A DNA stretch of 64,000 bases from Pusillimonas caeni (GCF_003545815.1 NZ_PDUW01000001.1:186001-250000); one strand, 5' to 3'; positions 26,669 through 35,673 are shown, counted from the first letter of the stretch. Translations and numbers: made by a program. Notes: generated by a model not told the origin, from the sequence alone.

Positions 26669-26983
26669 TTAAGCCGCCTGCGGCTTGCTGCGCGTCCACA
26701 GCAGATCATGCGTGCCGTCCTCGCCTTCGATCAGGCGGGCATAGACAGTGGCCGGAAACGAGGGGTCATCCAGGGTCACCGACAAGTATTCCCGCCCAGC
26801 CTCGCTGGTTTTCTTCCACGCCGCGCCGATGTCATTGCCTGCTGCCTGCAAGCGGAAGTCGGGGGCTTTGTCGTTTTCGCCCTTGTCGTTGGCGACCAGC
26901 TTGACCTTGACGTTGAGCGTCAGGGTTCGCAGGGTGCCGGTGTAGCCGTCTTTGTCTGCGGTGAAGGTTCCGATGTTAGCCAT
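26669..26983 (-). CDS. DUF736 domain protein
   Basis: 104 residues from ATG 26983, with AAGGAG 7 nt upstream. It begins MANIGTFTADKDGYTGTLRTLTLN, the hallmark of DUF736, and ends with PATVYARLIEGEDGTHDLLWTRSK. The frame is open far upstream, but only this part is conserved in the family and has a ribosome site. Found in nearly all Tn4371-like elements and many Agrobacterium/IncP-type plasmids. Function unknown; single-strand or OB-fold-like roles have been guessed. Confidence 0.88.
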   Translation of the reverse strand: MANIGTFTADKDGYTGTLRTLTLNVKVKLVANDKGENDKAPDFRLQAAGNDIGAAWKKTSEAGREYLSVTLDDPSFPATVYARLIEGEDGTHDLLWTRSKPQAA

Positions 26984-27575
26984 GGTAATGCTCCTTTTAA
27001 GGAAATCAAGGTCGCGCCAGTGCGTCCTTGTTGTGATCCGGTCGGCGGGGGTGGGCTGGCCGCACCGCGCAAGCGGCCGTAACAGCGTGGAGGGCCGGGA
27101 AGCACAAAGAATTTGTCTCGCGAGGAAGCCGCCCAGGGCGGCGGGGAAATTGTTTGTGCTGGACGGTTGCGGCCGAGGCCCAAGGCTTGCCGTCCCCCGC
27201 CAGGATTCACGACAAGACAAGGACGTACAGGCCGACCGTCCTGCAAAGAGACATGGCAGACTCGGTTTCGCCGCATACACGCTCGACCGGCAAGCGCCAT
27301 GACGCGGGCAAGAATCAGGCTCTCGATGTTGGGCGAAAATGCACCCGCCGCATGCTGCGGCGCTGCCTTTGAAAACGCGGTGTGGAAGCGTCATAAGCCA
27401 GGCCGGGCGGCATGTTGGTGAACCGCCCCTCGTGATGTCCAGACAAAGAACCGCCAGCATCGAGGACGGCACGCTTGCGTGCAACCTGCGCCAGCAAACC
27501 CAGGCGTAGCGTGACCCGTGCTGCCGTTTGGCGGGGCGCCATATAAAAGCCGAAAGCACTTGGCTCTGCCGATCT
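26984..27575. other. GC-rich non-coding stretch
   Basis: About 590 bp upstream of DUF736 with several short open frames, none with a family I recognise, a ribosome site or favourable codon use. It ends at the strong hairpin at 27576-27612. A promoter for DUF736 is expected near its left end. Confidence 0.4.
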
Positions 27576-27612
27576 AACAACACAGCAGGGCGTCGTGCCC
27601 TGCTGTGTTGTT
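27576..27612 (-). terminator. Strong hairpin after radC
   Basis: Perfect 16-bp inverted arms at 27576-27591 and 27597-27612 (arm ending CAGCAGGGC, loop GTCGT), 7 nt beyond the radC stop on the minus strand. There is no clean U tract (TTGTTAGATC), so it may stop transcription weakly or protect the 3' end of the mRNA. Confidence 0.6.
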
Positions 27613-27618
27613 GGGGCT

Positions 27619-28146
27619 TTACAGTTGCCCCCGCTCGGCCAGTGAGGTCGTACTTGCCGCCGTCACGATGACATGATCGAGAAGCCGTACGTCTACCATC
27701 GCCAGCGCGTTTTTCAGATGCTTGGTCAGGTTCAGGTCGGCCATGCTTGGCTCGGTTGAACCCGACGGATGGTTATGCGCCATGATGAGCGCTGCAGCAT
27801 TGAGTCGTAGGGCGGTTTTCACGATCTCGCGGGGATAGACGCTGGCCTGGTTCAACGTGCCCGCCCCCTGTTCGATATAGCGAATCGGCTTGAAACGTGA
27901 GTCCAGATAAAGGAAGGCGACGCATTCGTGGCCCAGCCCGGCCAGCTTGGCCTGAAAAAACTGCTTCACCTTGGTCGGCTGATCGACCGGCGAGGATTGG
28001 GAAACCAGGCTTTCCGCAGCCGTGCGGCCCGCCGCCAGAATCTGCTCGTCGCTGGCCAACTTGTAGCGCCCGCTGGGACTGCGCACATACAGGGTGCATG
28101 TCTCGTCCATGTTGTCATAGCTCAGGGCGGCGATGGTGTTGTTCAT
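27619..28146 (-). CDS. radC: RadC/JAB-domain protein
   Basis: 175 residues. MPN/JAMM metal site in IMAHNHPSGSTEPSMADLNLT: His124, His126 and Asp137, with an upstream conserved region (LGHECVAFLYLDSRFKPIRYIEQGAGTLNQASVYPREIVK). It lacks the N-terminal HhH part of chromosomal RadC, so it is the short mobile-element form. A putative metal-dependent hydrolase; its former link with DNA repair in E. coli is doubtful. Ribosome site GGAGAG precedes the ATG. Confidence 0.9.
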   Translation of the reverse strand: MNNTIAALSYDNMDETCTLYVRSPSGRYKLASDEQILAAGRTAAESLVSQSSPVDQPTKVKQFFQAKLAGLGHECVAFLYLDSRFKPIRYIEQGAGTLNQASVYPREIVKTALRLNAAALIMAHNHPSGSTEPSMADLNLTKHLKNALAMVDVRLLDHVIVTAASTTSLAERGQL

Positions 28147-28775
28147 GATGCTCTCCAGTGTTCAGGGCGGGATTGCCCGGAACCCGAAGGCATGGCGCAG
28201 CGCAGGTTTCAAGGGTCGAAGACGGCCAGCGGCCGCAAGCGGCGCCCACGGCGACGCACTGCCCTTGAAAATAAGAACGCCATGACACAATGACCGGAAG
28301 CAAAACAGCCTCCACCGTGTCACTGGGGTTTGCCTTGGCATCCCCTGCGTGAAACGCAGCCAGACTGTAATCGTTGCGGATCAGGCAACGTGCAAACGCA
28401 GTGCGCAGCGCCCCGGCGCGAAGGCGTGAGGGATGGAAGCCGAATGGCCGTGACGGCAAGGCCGGCATGGGGCGAAGCCCAACAGCCCGACGGCGCTTGC
28501 GCCGACACGCGCGGATTTATCCACAGATTCTGTGCGCAAGCCTGTGCATAAACGATGAAGACTTTATGACAGCCCTTGTCATTCCGTGCTTTGCGCCTGG
28601 ATGGGCTGCGATTTGTCCAGCGCAGCGATGGCCGTCCGCCCCCAGGCGCGCTGGTGTCACATGCTCCGGTCGCCGCTTGCCCCTCCGAAGCGGCGACCGG
28701 CTGATTTGGATTTTTGCTTTGGCTGTTGGTTTTGGCCGTTGGCACCGGGCGCGGCGATGCAGCGCCCGGATTTTG
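28147..28775. other. Non-coding stretch with a perfect DnaA box
   Basis: About 630 bp between radC and the parB terminators. No supported gene. TTATCCACA at 28517-28525 is a perfect DnaA-box consensus, followed by CCTGTGCATAAA-like AT-rich sequence. This may be a second origin-related site or chance; the main iteron array is 5 kb away. Confidence 0.4.
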
Positions 28776-28816
28776 CCCACCGTCCCCCATGGCAGAAGGA
28801 CATGGGGGACGGTGGG
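28776..28816. terminator. Long GC-rich hairpin downstream of parB
   Basis: Perfect 16-bp arms CCCACCGTCCCCCATG (28776-28791) and its complement (28801-28816), loop of 9. It lies 64 nt beyond the parB stop, after a first hairpin. No U tract. Tandem hairpins suggest transcription or processing stops between parB and radC. Confidence 0.5.
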
Positions 28817-28835
28817 ATCTGAGCCGATGAGAACA

Positions 28836-28867
28836 GCCAGCGCCCCGGCTTGAACCGGGGCGCTGGC
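28836..28867. terminator. Hairpin immediately after parB
   Basis: Perfect 13-bp arms GCCAGCGCCCCGG (28836-28848) and CCGGGGCGCTGGC (28855-28867), loop of 6, ending 12 nt past the parB stop on the minus strand. Probable terminator or RNA 3'-end stabiliser. Confidence 0.5.
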
Positions 28868-28879
28868 CTAGCTTCAGGG

Positions 28880-30901
28880 TTATGCGGCGGCAATATCCAC
28901 CGCTTCGCTCTGTGTGTTGTCATCCTCGGCGCTTGCGTCTTCCTCTGCCGCCGTGTCCTGCAGGCCTTCCACCCGGAAAATAGCGGGCATCCACCCCGAC
29001 CCGGCCACCAGCCGTTCCGCTTCGCTGGCAATGTCGGCTTTTTTCAGCTTCGCCAGCCGGGAAACGTGGTCAGGTGCAAACTCGCCCACGGCATCCAGAA
29101 TCATGGCCTTGGAAATGTGCTGGAAATAGCTTTCGGCAGTCGGCTGCCACCATACCGCCATATCCAGCCCCACGGCCTGCGCCAGTTTCTCGCCAGGTTG
29201 CTGCTCCGTAGCGCGGGGTGTGGTGACATCTACACTTGCCGCCGCGCATACTGCCAGCAGCCGCACCAGTTCATCTTGCGACTTTGCCAACAAGACGGCA
29301 AACAGATCAGGGCTGTCTATCGGTAACGCCTCGCCTATGGCTTTTTGCTGTACGGCCAGCGCAACGGCGGCGGGGGATTCGGGCCAGTCCGGGGCCATAC
29401 TTTCCAGCCGGTCTTGCACGGTCAACCGTATTTCCAGCGGCAAACTGTCACGATAGTAATAACCCTTTTGCAAGACCGTCTGCACCATGCCATGCACCAC
29501 AGCAGCCAGGGCGGCGTGTGGATTCCGCGCCAGTTCTATTTGCAGCGCGGCGGTGCGGTGGGCGCTCAAGCGTTGCGCCAGCCGGTCGGACATGACGGCG
29601 GCCTTGGGCTGGTCGTCATCCTCGTTGTCTCCGTGCGCTTCGTCCTCGCCGCTGAATCCCTGCCGCAATCGCTCCAAGGTGCGCAACGCCTTCGCTTCGG
29701 CTTCACGCATCAGGCCACGATAGACGACAATCTGACCTTGCCGGTCAAGGGTGACAATGGCACCAGCGGCGGCTTTGACGTTCGGGGCGTAGTCCAGCAA
29801 GCGATCTTCCAAAGCCTGCAATTGTTCGCCCAAGCTATCGCCTTCCTCCTGCAAGGCGTCGGCCTTTTCTTCGTCGTCATCTTCCAATGCGGCATCAATC
29901 GCTTCACCAATGGCCTGCATTTTGGTTTCCAGCTTGTCCATGCGGTCGCTTTCACGCTTGGTAGGGTTGCGCCGCTCACGCGGGGCGCGTTGGAAGGCTT
30001 GCAGGTCGGCATAGGTGGCGGCGGGCGTGGCATCCACCCATGCCCAGCCCTCGGCCTTCACGGTGGCCGCGTGTTCGTCCAGCTTTTGGCGTACCAGCGT
30101 TTCCAACAGCGCCGCGTCGGTGACATACACGCCGCTATCGTCCTGCGCGAACAGATCACGGCGAATGCCGCCGCCTGCGGCTTCGTAGGCATCCAGTCCC
30201 ACGAAACGCACCAGCGCATGGCCTGCGTCTATCTCCCGCTCGGTCAGCCGATCACGCAAAGCGTGCGGCTGGCGTTGCCATTCAGGCGCTTCATAGAACG
30301 CCGCCTCCTGGGCCGCGTGGTCGTCCGTGATGGCAAGCGCCATCAACTGTTCAAGGGTGACGGCATCGGCGCGATAATCGGCCAGCAGACGCCGCGAGAC
30401 ATTCGCCAGCTTCAACCGGCGCTGCACCACCAGCGGGGTCACGCTGAAATCAGCCGCGATGTCTTCGATGGGTCGGCCTTCGGCCACCAGTGCGGCGAAT
30501 GCTTCAAACTGGTCTGCGGGATGCATGGCTTCACGCTGCACGTTTTCCGTCAAGCTGACAGTGCGGGCGCTGGCGTCGGCCACCAGCAGGCACGGCACCG
30601 CCCAATCCTTAGGAATGCGGCGGGTCTTTGCCAGCAGCTTGAGCGCGTCGAGCCTGCGGCCACCGGCCACGACTTCGTAATGCTCGCCGTCGCGGGCCAG
30701 GATGACGGTCAGGTTTTGCAGCAGCCCCACGCGGGCGATGCTCTCGGCCAGGGCATCAACAGACTGTTTGATCTTGCGTACATTGCGCTTGGAAGCGCGA
30801 AGCTGTGACAGTGGCACAACAATCAGGTTTTGCGCCGGAGCGGCGACTTCCTGCGTAGCGGTATCGATGGCTTGGGTTTCGGTTTGATGGATCGCGTTCA
30901 T
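28880..30901 (-). CDS. parB: Large ParB/Spo0J-family partition protein
   Basis: 673 residues; ribosome site CAAGGAG before ATG 30901. The ParB N-domain is at about 25-130: VPLSQLRASKRNVRKI, then the box ENVQREAMHPADQFEAF (CTP-binding GENIQREDL equivalent), followed by the helix-turn-helix GRPIEDIAADFSVTPLVVQRRLKLA. The C-terminal two thirds have an acidic coiled coil (about 310-370, DDDEEKADALQEEGDSLGEQ) and an alpha-helical region. About twice the length of chromosomal ParB, as usual for this element family. It probably binds a centromere or acts as a nucleoid-type regulator of element genes. Confidence 0.9.
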   Translation of the reverse strand: MNAIHQTETQAIDTATQEVAAPAQNLIVVPLSQLRASKRNVRKIKQSVDALAESIARVGLLQNLTVILARDGEHYEVVAGGRRLDALKLLAKTRRIPKDWAVPCLLVADASARTVSLTENVQREAMHPADQFEAFAALVAEGRPIEDIAADFSVTPLVVQRRLKLANVSRRLLADYRADAVTLEQLMALAITDDHAAQEAAFYEAPEWQRQPHALRDRLTEREIDAGHALVRFVGLDAYEAAGGGIRRDLFAQDDSGVYVTDAALLETLVRQKLDEHAATVKAEGWAWVDATPAATYADLQAFQRAPRERRNPTKRESDRMDKLETKMQAIGEAIDAALEDDDEEKADALQEEGDSLGEQLQALEDRLLDYAPNVKAAAGAIVTLDRQGQIVVYRGLMREAEAKALRTLERLRQGFSGEDEAHGDNEDDDQPKAAVMSDRLAQRLSAHRTAALQIELARNPHAALAAVVHGMVQTVLQKGYYYRDSLPLEIRLTVQDRLESMAPDWPESPAAVALAVQQKAIGEALPIDSPDLFAVLLAKSQDELVRLLAVCAAASVDVTTPRATEQQPGEKLAQAVGLDMAVWWQPTAESYFQHISKAMILDAVGEFAPDHVSRLAKLKKADIASEAERLVAGSGWMPAIFRVEGLQDTAAEEDASAEDDNTQSEAVDIAAA

Positions 30902-30982
30902 GGTGAAAACTCCTTGAGGTTTTGCAGTGCAGCCATGAAAAGCGCGGCAAAGGTGGCTGCCTGCCCCTGCCGCGTAGGGGAA

Positions 30983-31807
30983 TCAGGCTTTCAACTGGCG
31001 CATACCCTCGGCCAATAGCCACAGGGAACGGTTCAGACGAATATCGGTATCAATGCCTTGCACCGCCCGGGTGCTCTGGCGGCGACCGTTGGCGCTGCGC
31101 CCACGCAAACCGCCTTTAATCAGGTTTTCTTGCAGGCGGTTAAAAGTCATCCACAGATCGGGGCGGCGGTCGTCATAGCGACGCGGCATCAGAATCTGGC
31201 TTTCAGTGATGGGCGCGGGCTTGTCGGGGTCGTCGTATTTCAGGGCCAGCGCGGCGCGGGCGAATACTTCCGCTTCGCCTTCGTCCAGCGTAATGGCCTG
31301 CATGGCCTCTCGGGATTCCTGCACCCGCTCGAAGCCGTCCAGCACTTCATAAGCGCCTTCGATGACCTGCCCGGTAATGTCGCCTTTATGCGGGATGCGT
31401 ACATCGGCCACCGTATCGCCGCATACAAGGCCATTGCTGCACACGAAACGAAACGCCCCGGCCAGCATCTGATAGCTGCTCGTGCCGTCGTGCGAGTTCA
31501 AAAGAATGATTTCGTTGGCGATGCTGTCATTCACCTGATTGGCATGGCGTAGCCGAATCATGTGCTTGGTGTGTTCGCGCCGGTCTTCGTTACGTACCCG
31601 GGTCTGCGTCACCATGAAAGGTTCAAACCCCTCTTTCCGTAGCTCCGTCAGCACCGCTGCCGTGGGGATGTAGCTGTAGCGTTCTGAACGGCTTTCGTGT
31701 GGGGCATCGGCATAAATGGACGGAACCACGGCCCTGATCTGAGCGTCTGACAGTGGACGGTCGCTGCGAAGCACCGGGGAAAGGGAACCGAAGCAGGATG
31801 CAAGCAT
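30983..31807 (-). CDS. DUF932 (phage/plasmid-like) protein
   Basis: 274 residues; ATG 31807 preceded by GGAGA. Conserved DUF932 stretches: RSERYSYIPTAAVLTELRKEGFEPFMVTQTRVRNEDRREHTKHMIRLRH (about 40-88) and DGTSSYQMLAGAFRFVCSNGLVCGDTVADVRIPHKG. Common on plasmids, phages and integrative elements beside parB and radC; function unknown. It ends 81 nt before parB and is probably co-transcribed with it. Confidence 0.87.
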   Translation of the reverse strand: MLASCFGSLSPVLRSDRPLSDAQIRAVVPSIYADAPHESRSERYSYIPTAAVLTELRKEGFEPFMVTQTRVRNEDRREHTKHMIRLRHANQVNDSIANEIILLNSHDGTSSYQMLAGAFRFVCSNGLVCGDTVADVRIPHKGDITGQVIEGAYEVLDGFERVQESREAMQAITLDEGEAEVFARAALALKYDDPDKPAPITESQILMPRRYDDRRPDLWMTFNRLQENLIKGGLRGRSANGRRQSTRAVQGIDTDIRLNRSLWLLAEGMRQLKA

Positions 31808-32424
31808 GATGTTTCTCCTGACAAAGAAAGGGTTTGCTGTTCACCGCACACCGGATTCCAAGATTCGGAAGCCCAAAGCTTTTGAGCTGCTGATGTGCGG
31901 TCGGCACGAAGAACCCGGTTGGCCTCATTGCCACCGTCTTTCCAGAGTTCGTCGCCCGCGACGGTCAGGAGCCCACGAACGTGGGCTGTCAAGGAAACAA
32001 GCGTCAGGGTGGTGCGGCCCGCAGCGCAGCCGAGGACACGGCCTGGCGCGCCTTGACGGCACACGGCCACGGGCTACAGTCGCGGACAAGGTGATGAAGT
32101 CAGGAAAGATGGCTGGGCAGGCAACGGCCAGGTCTGGCGTGTCGCCCGCAAGCAAGCGAAGCGCGCAGGCCCGAAGCTGGGAAGCCGGGCCGAAGGCGTC
32201 AGGGATGTGGAAGGCTGGCGAAGGCCAGTCCCGTCAGGGATGAGCGGTTAGCGAACATGGAGCAGCGCGGTGCGCGAAGCGGAGACGCAAGCAGATGTTT
32301 CGTTTAATATCTAAGCGTACATTCCACTTGGATTTCACGAAAAAGTAGCATCAGCTTATGAAAAGCGGGTATCCGAGTTCGGCAAAATTATCTGATTGGC
32401 AATTTAAGACAAAAGAGGGGACTA
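31808..32424. other. Junction between element backbone and the AT-rich DRT3 island
   Basis: 617 bp without a supported gene. The left 470 bp are GC-rich, with a short hairpin AGCCCAC/GTGGGCT (31970-31987) and G/A-rich, repeat-poor sequence containing the word GTCAGGGATG twice. At about 32285-32300 the composition drops sharply and AT-rich DNA leads to drt3a. The promoter of the DRT3 operon should lie at about 32300-32410. Confidence 0.5.
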
Positions 32425-33708
32425 ATGTCGCGGTCATCTTCGTTCGATCAATCTTTTTGTATAAAGACGCTTGAACGTGTTCTATCGAAGAGAGATTTCC
32501 GCAGAGTCCCTGCCGCTGATCAAGCGGCCTTACGAGACCAACTCCTCAGTCAAGCGCTTATATCTGCCATTTCCTACTTTGATCACCCATCCACACCTCT
32601 GGCAGGATTCCCTCTTAAAGGAAAAACCGTTTATCGCTTGGTCAGGCACCAGGACGAGCTAGTGGAGCGAAAGCTTCGGCTGAACTTAAAAAGATGTACC
32701 TCACTGTCCGCAGATAGTCGATCCCAAATCGTCAAAAACCTAAAACTCCTTTTGGAAGAGGGAGTTCCTTACCGGGTTTATCGCCTGGATATTCGCTCAT
32801 TCTTCGAGTCTTTCCAGAAAAATCATATTCTTAATGCCGTTACCAGCATCAAGGGCTTGAGCCCACATAGCAAACAGCTAATCGAGGCTCTGCTCAACGT
32901 TCATGCTGCGATTGGAGGCCAAGGCGTACCAAGGGGACTGTCTATTAGTGGTGTCCTATCAGAAATTATGATGCAGGATTTCGATCAGAAGATACGCTGG
33001 TCCAGCAATACATTTTACTATTCACGGTATGTTGATGACATCATTATTGTGACATCGGCAAGGGAAAAGGAAACAGAATTTCTGCGTGAGTTGCACTCTT
33101 TCCTTCCTCCTGGACTTGAATTAAATCCTGACAAGAAAAATATTTCCGCAGCGCCAACCAGGGTGACAAAAGAAAGTTCTGAAATCGCGGCAAACCTCCT
33201 TCAATTCGACTATCTTGGGTATCAGTTTTTAGTCAAAAATCCCACAAAACGGGAGGCGGGAAGCAGGAAGGATGGGGAGCTATATAGAAAGGTCCACGTA
33301 GACATAGCAAGAAAAAAAATCAAACGAATAAAAACAAGAATTGTTCGATCATTTCTAAGCCATGCCAAGTCGAATGACTGGGAGTTACTTCGTGATCGGA
33401 TCGCATTCTTAACACAGAACTTCAGTGTGTATGACCCGAAAGCTGGCGGGAAGAAAATCGCCGGAATATATCACAGCTATCCATTGATTTCCAAAGACGC
33501 TGCCGGCCTGAAGGAGCTGGATAGATTCCTGAGAAATGCGGTTCTGTCGAAAAAAGGTCGAGTTTTTTCGATGACAAACACAATAATCCCCGCACACCAA
33601 AAGCGCCAATTACTCGCGTACAGCTTCCTAAGAGGACACAACAACCGTAGTTTTATCCATTTCTCTGCAACAAGAATATCTGAAATCCAGAGTTGCTGGA
33701 TTTACTAG
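32425..33708 (+). CDS. drt3a: Anti-phage reverse transcriptase Drt3a (UG3)
   Basis: 427-residue reverse transcriptase, start ATG 32425 with AGAGGGG upstream. The N-terminus SFDQSFCIKTLERVLSKRDF resembles the UG3 class start. RT motifs: YRLDIRSFFESF with Asp122; QGVPRGLSISG (motif B); SRYVDDIIIVTSA with Tyr202-Asp205; FDYLGYQF near 266. A basic C-terminal thumb-like region follows (KVHVDIARKKIKRIKTRI). It lacks intron maturase (X/HNH) domains and retron features, and is paired with a second, different RT 9 nt downstream, the arrangement that defines DRT type 3. In that family the RTs act with an ncRNA in phage defence. Codon use is AT-rich, unlike the element backbone. Confidence 0.85.
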   Translation: MSRSSSFDQSFCIKTLERVLSKRDFRRVPAADQAALRDQLLSQALISAISYFDHPSTPLAGFPLKGKTVYRLVRHQDELVERKLRLNLKRCTSLSADSRSQIVKNLKLLLEEGVPYRVYRLDIRSFFESFQKNHILNAVTSIKGLSPHSKQLIEALLNVHAAIGGQGVPRGLSISGVLSEIMMQDFDQKIRWSSNTFYYSRYVDDIIIVTSAREKETEFLRELHSFLPPGLELNPDKKNISAAPTRVTKESSEIAANLLQFDYLGYQFLVKNPTKREAGSRKDGELYRKVHVDIARKKIKRIKTRIVRSFLSHAKSNDWELLRDRIAFLTQNFSVYDPKAGGKKIAGIYHSYPLISKDAAGLKELDRFLRNAVLSKKGRVFSMTNTIIPAHQKRQLLAYSFLRGHNNRSFIHFSATRISEIQSCWIY

Positions 33709-33717
33709 AGCGACAAA

Positions 33718-35673
33718 ATGAAGAAAAATCGGATCCGCCGCAGCGACTACAACAGAGTCCTTATTACGGAGACCACTCCGTTTGAAACACCAATTATCTT
33801 CTCAAATGACGGCCTCTATGACCAGATTGCTACCCTAGACAGCGCCGGGCTCGTGCAAAGTACCGTCATCAAATCTCTGATCTTTCATGAGGGCGTCGGC
33901 AAACCACCAAGCTCGACCATACCATACACATATAAGATCAAGAAAGACTCAAAGAGTTTTCGACGTCTCGCCCTATTACACCCAGCCTCTCAATGGAAAG
34001 CCAGGATATTCTATGAGAAATATGAACAGTTAATAATTCACTATTGCTCGATAAGCCCAGCATCCATCCGCGCACCAAAAACAGTCGCAAGCAGTTTTTA
34101 CTCAAAGAGCTCATGGGAAAATCTCAATAAATACAAAACCGGTTCTGTCGCCATCGACGGCATCGACAAATATGTCAAACATGCGCCTTCATTTTTTTCT
34201 TATAGAGGATACGACCGCCTGTATAAATTCTTCAATTCCAGGGATTACCTAACATTAGAAAAAAGATTTTCTTTTCTAAAAACCCTTGATGTCACGAAAT
34301 GCTTTGACAGCATCTATACACACTGCCTTTCCTGGGCAGTTAAAGACAAGCCTTTTACAAAATCACACATCTCTGTCTCCTCCACCTTTGCCCAAGAGTT
34401 CGATGGAGTTATCCGTCATGGCAATCATAGTGAGACAAATGGAATTCCAATAGGCCCTGAGATGAGCCGGGTATTTGCTGAGATACTATTCCAGGAAATT
34501 GACCGGAGAGTAATTCAAGCGTTGACGGACTTAAAATTCCAACAGGACTATGATTTTCGACGTTACGTAGATGACGTTTTTATATTCGCCAAAAATGAGT
34601 CTATTGCCAATAGAATTCATGACAAGTATGCAGACGTTCTAATTTATTTTAATCTTCACACAAATACATCAAAGTCAACATGTGTAGGTAGGCCGTTTTC
34701 CTCATCCAAGGCAAGGCTTGTATATGATGCGGGGCAACAAGCTAATGCATTTTTTGAAAAATTTCTTGTCCAAACTAAGGTGGGCACACTCAGCCCAAAA
34801 GAAATTCATAGCGCATGGAAATTAACCAAAAGCTACATTGACTCAGTTAAGGCTTTATGCCATTCAAATAATTCAACCTACGATGAGATTGCTTCTTTTT
34901 TGATCTCAGTGATTACAGAACGAGTCAAAAGGTTGGTTAATTATGATGCCTCTTCGGACGCCATCCAAGATAGTGGATATGTTGATGCGTTTGTTGTGCT
35001 GCTCGATGTGCTGTTCTTCCTTTACAGTGTCGCCCCCTCTGTTGGTGCGTCGTACAAACTTAGTACGTCCTTGATTTTGGCCGCCCGATTCAGCAAAAAA
35101 CATTTACCAGCCGGATATCCGACCATACACCAAAAAATTTTTGATCTAACCTGCTCGTTACTGCACGATCAATGCGGTATCAAACATGCCGGCGATATTG
35201 AAGGGTTTGTGCATCTTGAATCCTTCAATATAGCACTAGCAACGCGGGAGCTAGGAGACAATCATCTGTTGCCACCAGAGATTATTGATGAACTTTTTAT
35301 CAGTGCAGGAGAGTTGACATATTTCACCATTGTTGCCTCTCTGTTCTATGTACGAGATTCCAATATATATCAAGGATTAAGAATTAAACTCTTGGATGCA
35401 GCAGAGAAAAAATTATTCGACCTTTCTGATATCTTGATGAATAGCGAAAAGGCCCACCTTCTACTTGACCTCCTTTCGTGTCCCTATGTACCTGATAAGA
35501 AGAAAACCGCTTGGATAAAAAACCTCTTTAAAACTCTTCAATTTGCCCAACCCAGCAGAGCGGATTTACAAGTGTTTTTGACAAGTATTAGTAGACGTCA
35601 TGCACAAGTGAATTGGAAGGATATTGATCTTCTTAACTCGTTGGAGAAGAAGGAGCTGAAGCAGGCGTATTAG
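33718..35673 (+). CDS. drt3b: Anti-phage reverse transcriptase Drt3b (UG8)
   Basis: 651 residues. The N-terminus RRSDYNRVLITETTPFETPIIFSNDGLY matches my memory of the UG8 class. RT core: KTLDVTKCFDSIYTH with Asp191 (motif A), TNGIPIGPEMSRVFAEILF (motif B), FRRYVDDVFIFAKN with Tyr283-Asp286 (motif C), then a motif D-like region. The C-terminal ~300 residues (350-651) are helical with no family I recognise. Both catalytic Asp are kept, so both RTs should be active. It starts 9 nt after drt3a and is co-transcribed. In other DRT3 systems (recalled, not checked) Drt3a copies an ncRNA template and Drt3b makes the complementary strand without a nucleic-acid template. Confidence 0.84.
   Translation: MKKNRIRRSDYNRVLITETTPFETPIIFSNDGLYDQIATLDSAGLVQSTVIKSLIFHEGVGKPPSSTIPYTYKIKKDSKSFRRLALLHPASQWKARIFYEKYEQLIIHYCSISPASIRAPKTVASSFYSKSSWENLNKYKTGSVAIDGIDKYVKHAPSFFSYRGYDRLYKFFNSRDYLTLEKRFSFLKTLDVTKCFDSIYTHCLSWAVKDKPFTKSHISVSSTFAQEFDGVIRHGNHSETNGIPIGPEMSRVFAEILFQEIDRRVIQALTDLKFQQDYDFRRYVDDVFIFAKNESIANRIHDKYADVLIYFNLHTNTSKSTCVGRPFSSSKARLVYDAGQQANAFFEKFLVQTKVGTLSPKEIHSAWKLTKSYIDSVKALCHSNNSTYDEIASFLISVITERVKRLVNYDASSDAIQDSGYVDAFVVLLDVLFFLYSVAPSVGASYKLSTSLILAARFSKKHLPAGYPTIHQKIFDLTCSLLHDQCGIKHAGDIEGFVHLESFNIALATRELGDNHLLPPEIIDELFISAGELTYFTIVASLFYVRDSNIYQGLRIKLLDAAEKKLFDLSDILMNSEKAHLLLDLLSCPYVPDKKKTAWIKNLFKTLQFAQPSRADLQVFLTSISRRHAQVNWKDIDLLNSLEKKELKQAY

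Noticed and set aside
29345-30808. Long (487-codon) open frame on the plus strand over parB
   Set aside because: Antisense to a clear ParB protein with a ribosome site; the translation is His/Gln/Gly-rich with no motif.
31806-32243. 145-codon open frame in the DUF932-DRT3 spacer
   Set aside because: Overlaps the DUF932 start, no ribosome site, low-complexity Ser/Arg/Gly composition and no known family.
32425-33708. Group II intron maturase or retron RT
   Set aside because: No maturase X or HNH domain, no intron domain V/VI-like structure flanking it, and a second RT gene directly follows.
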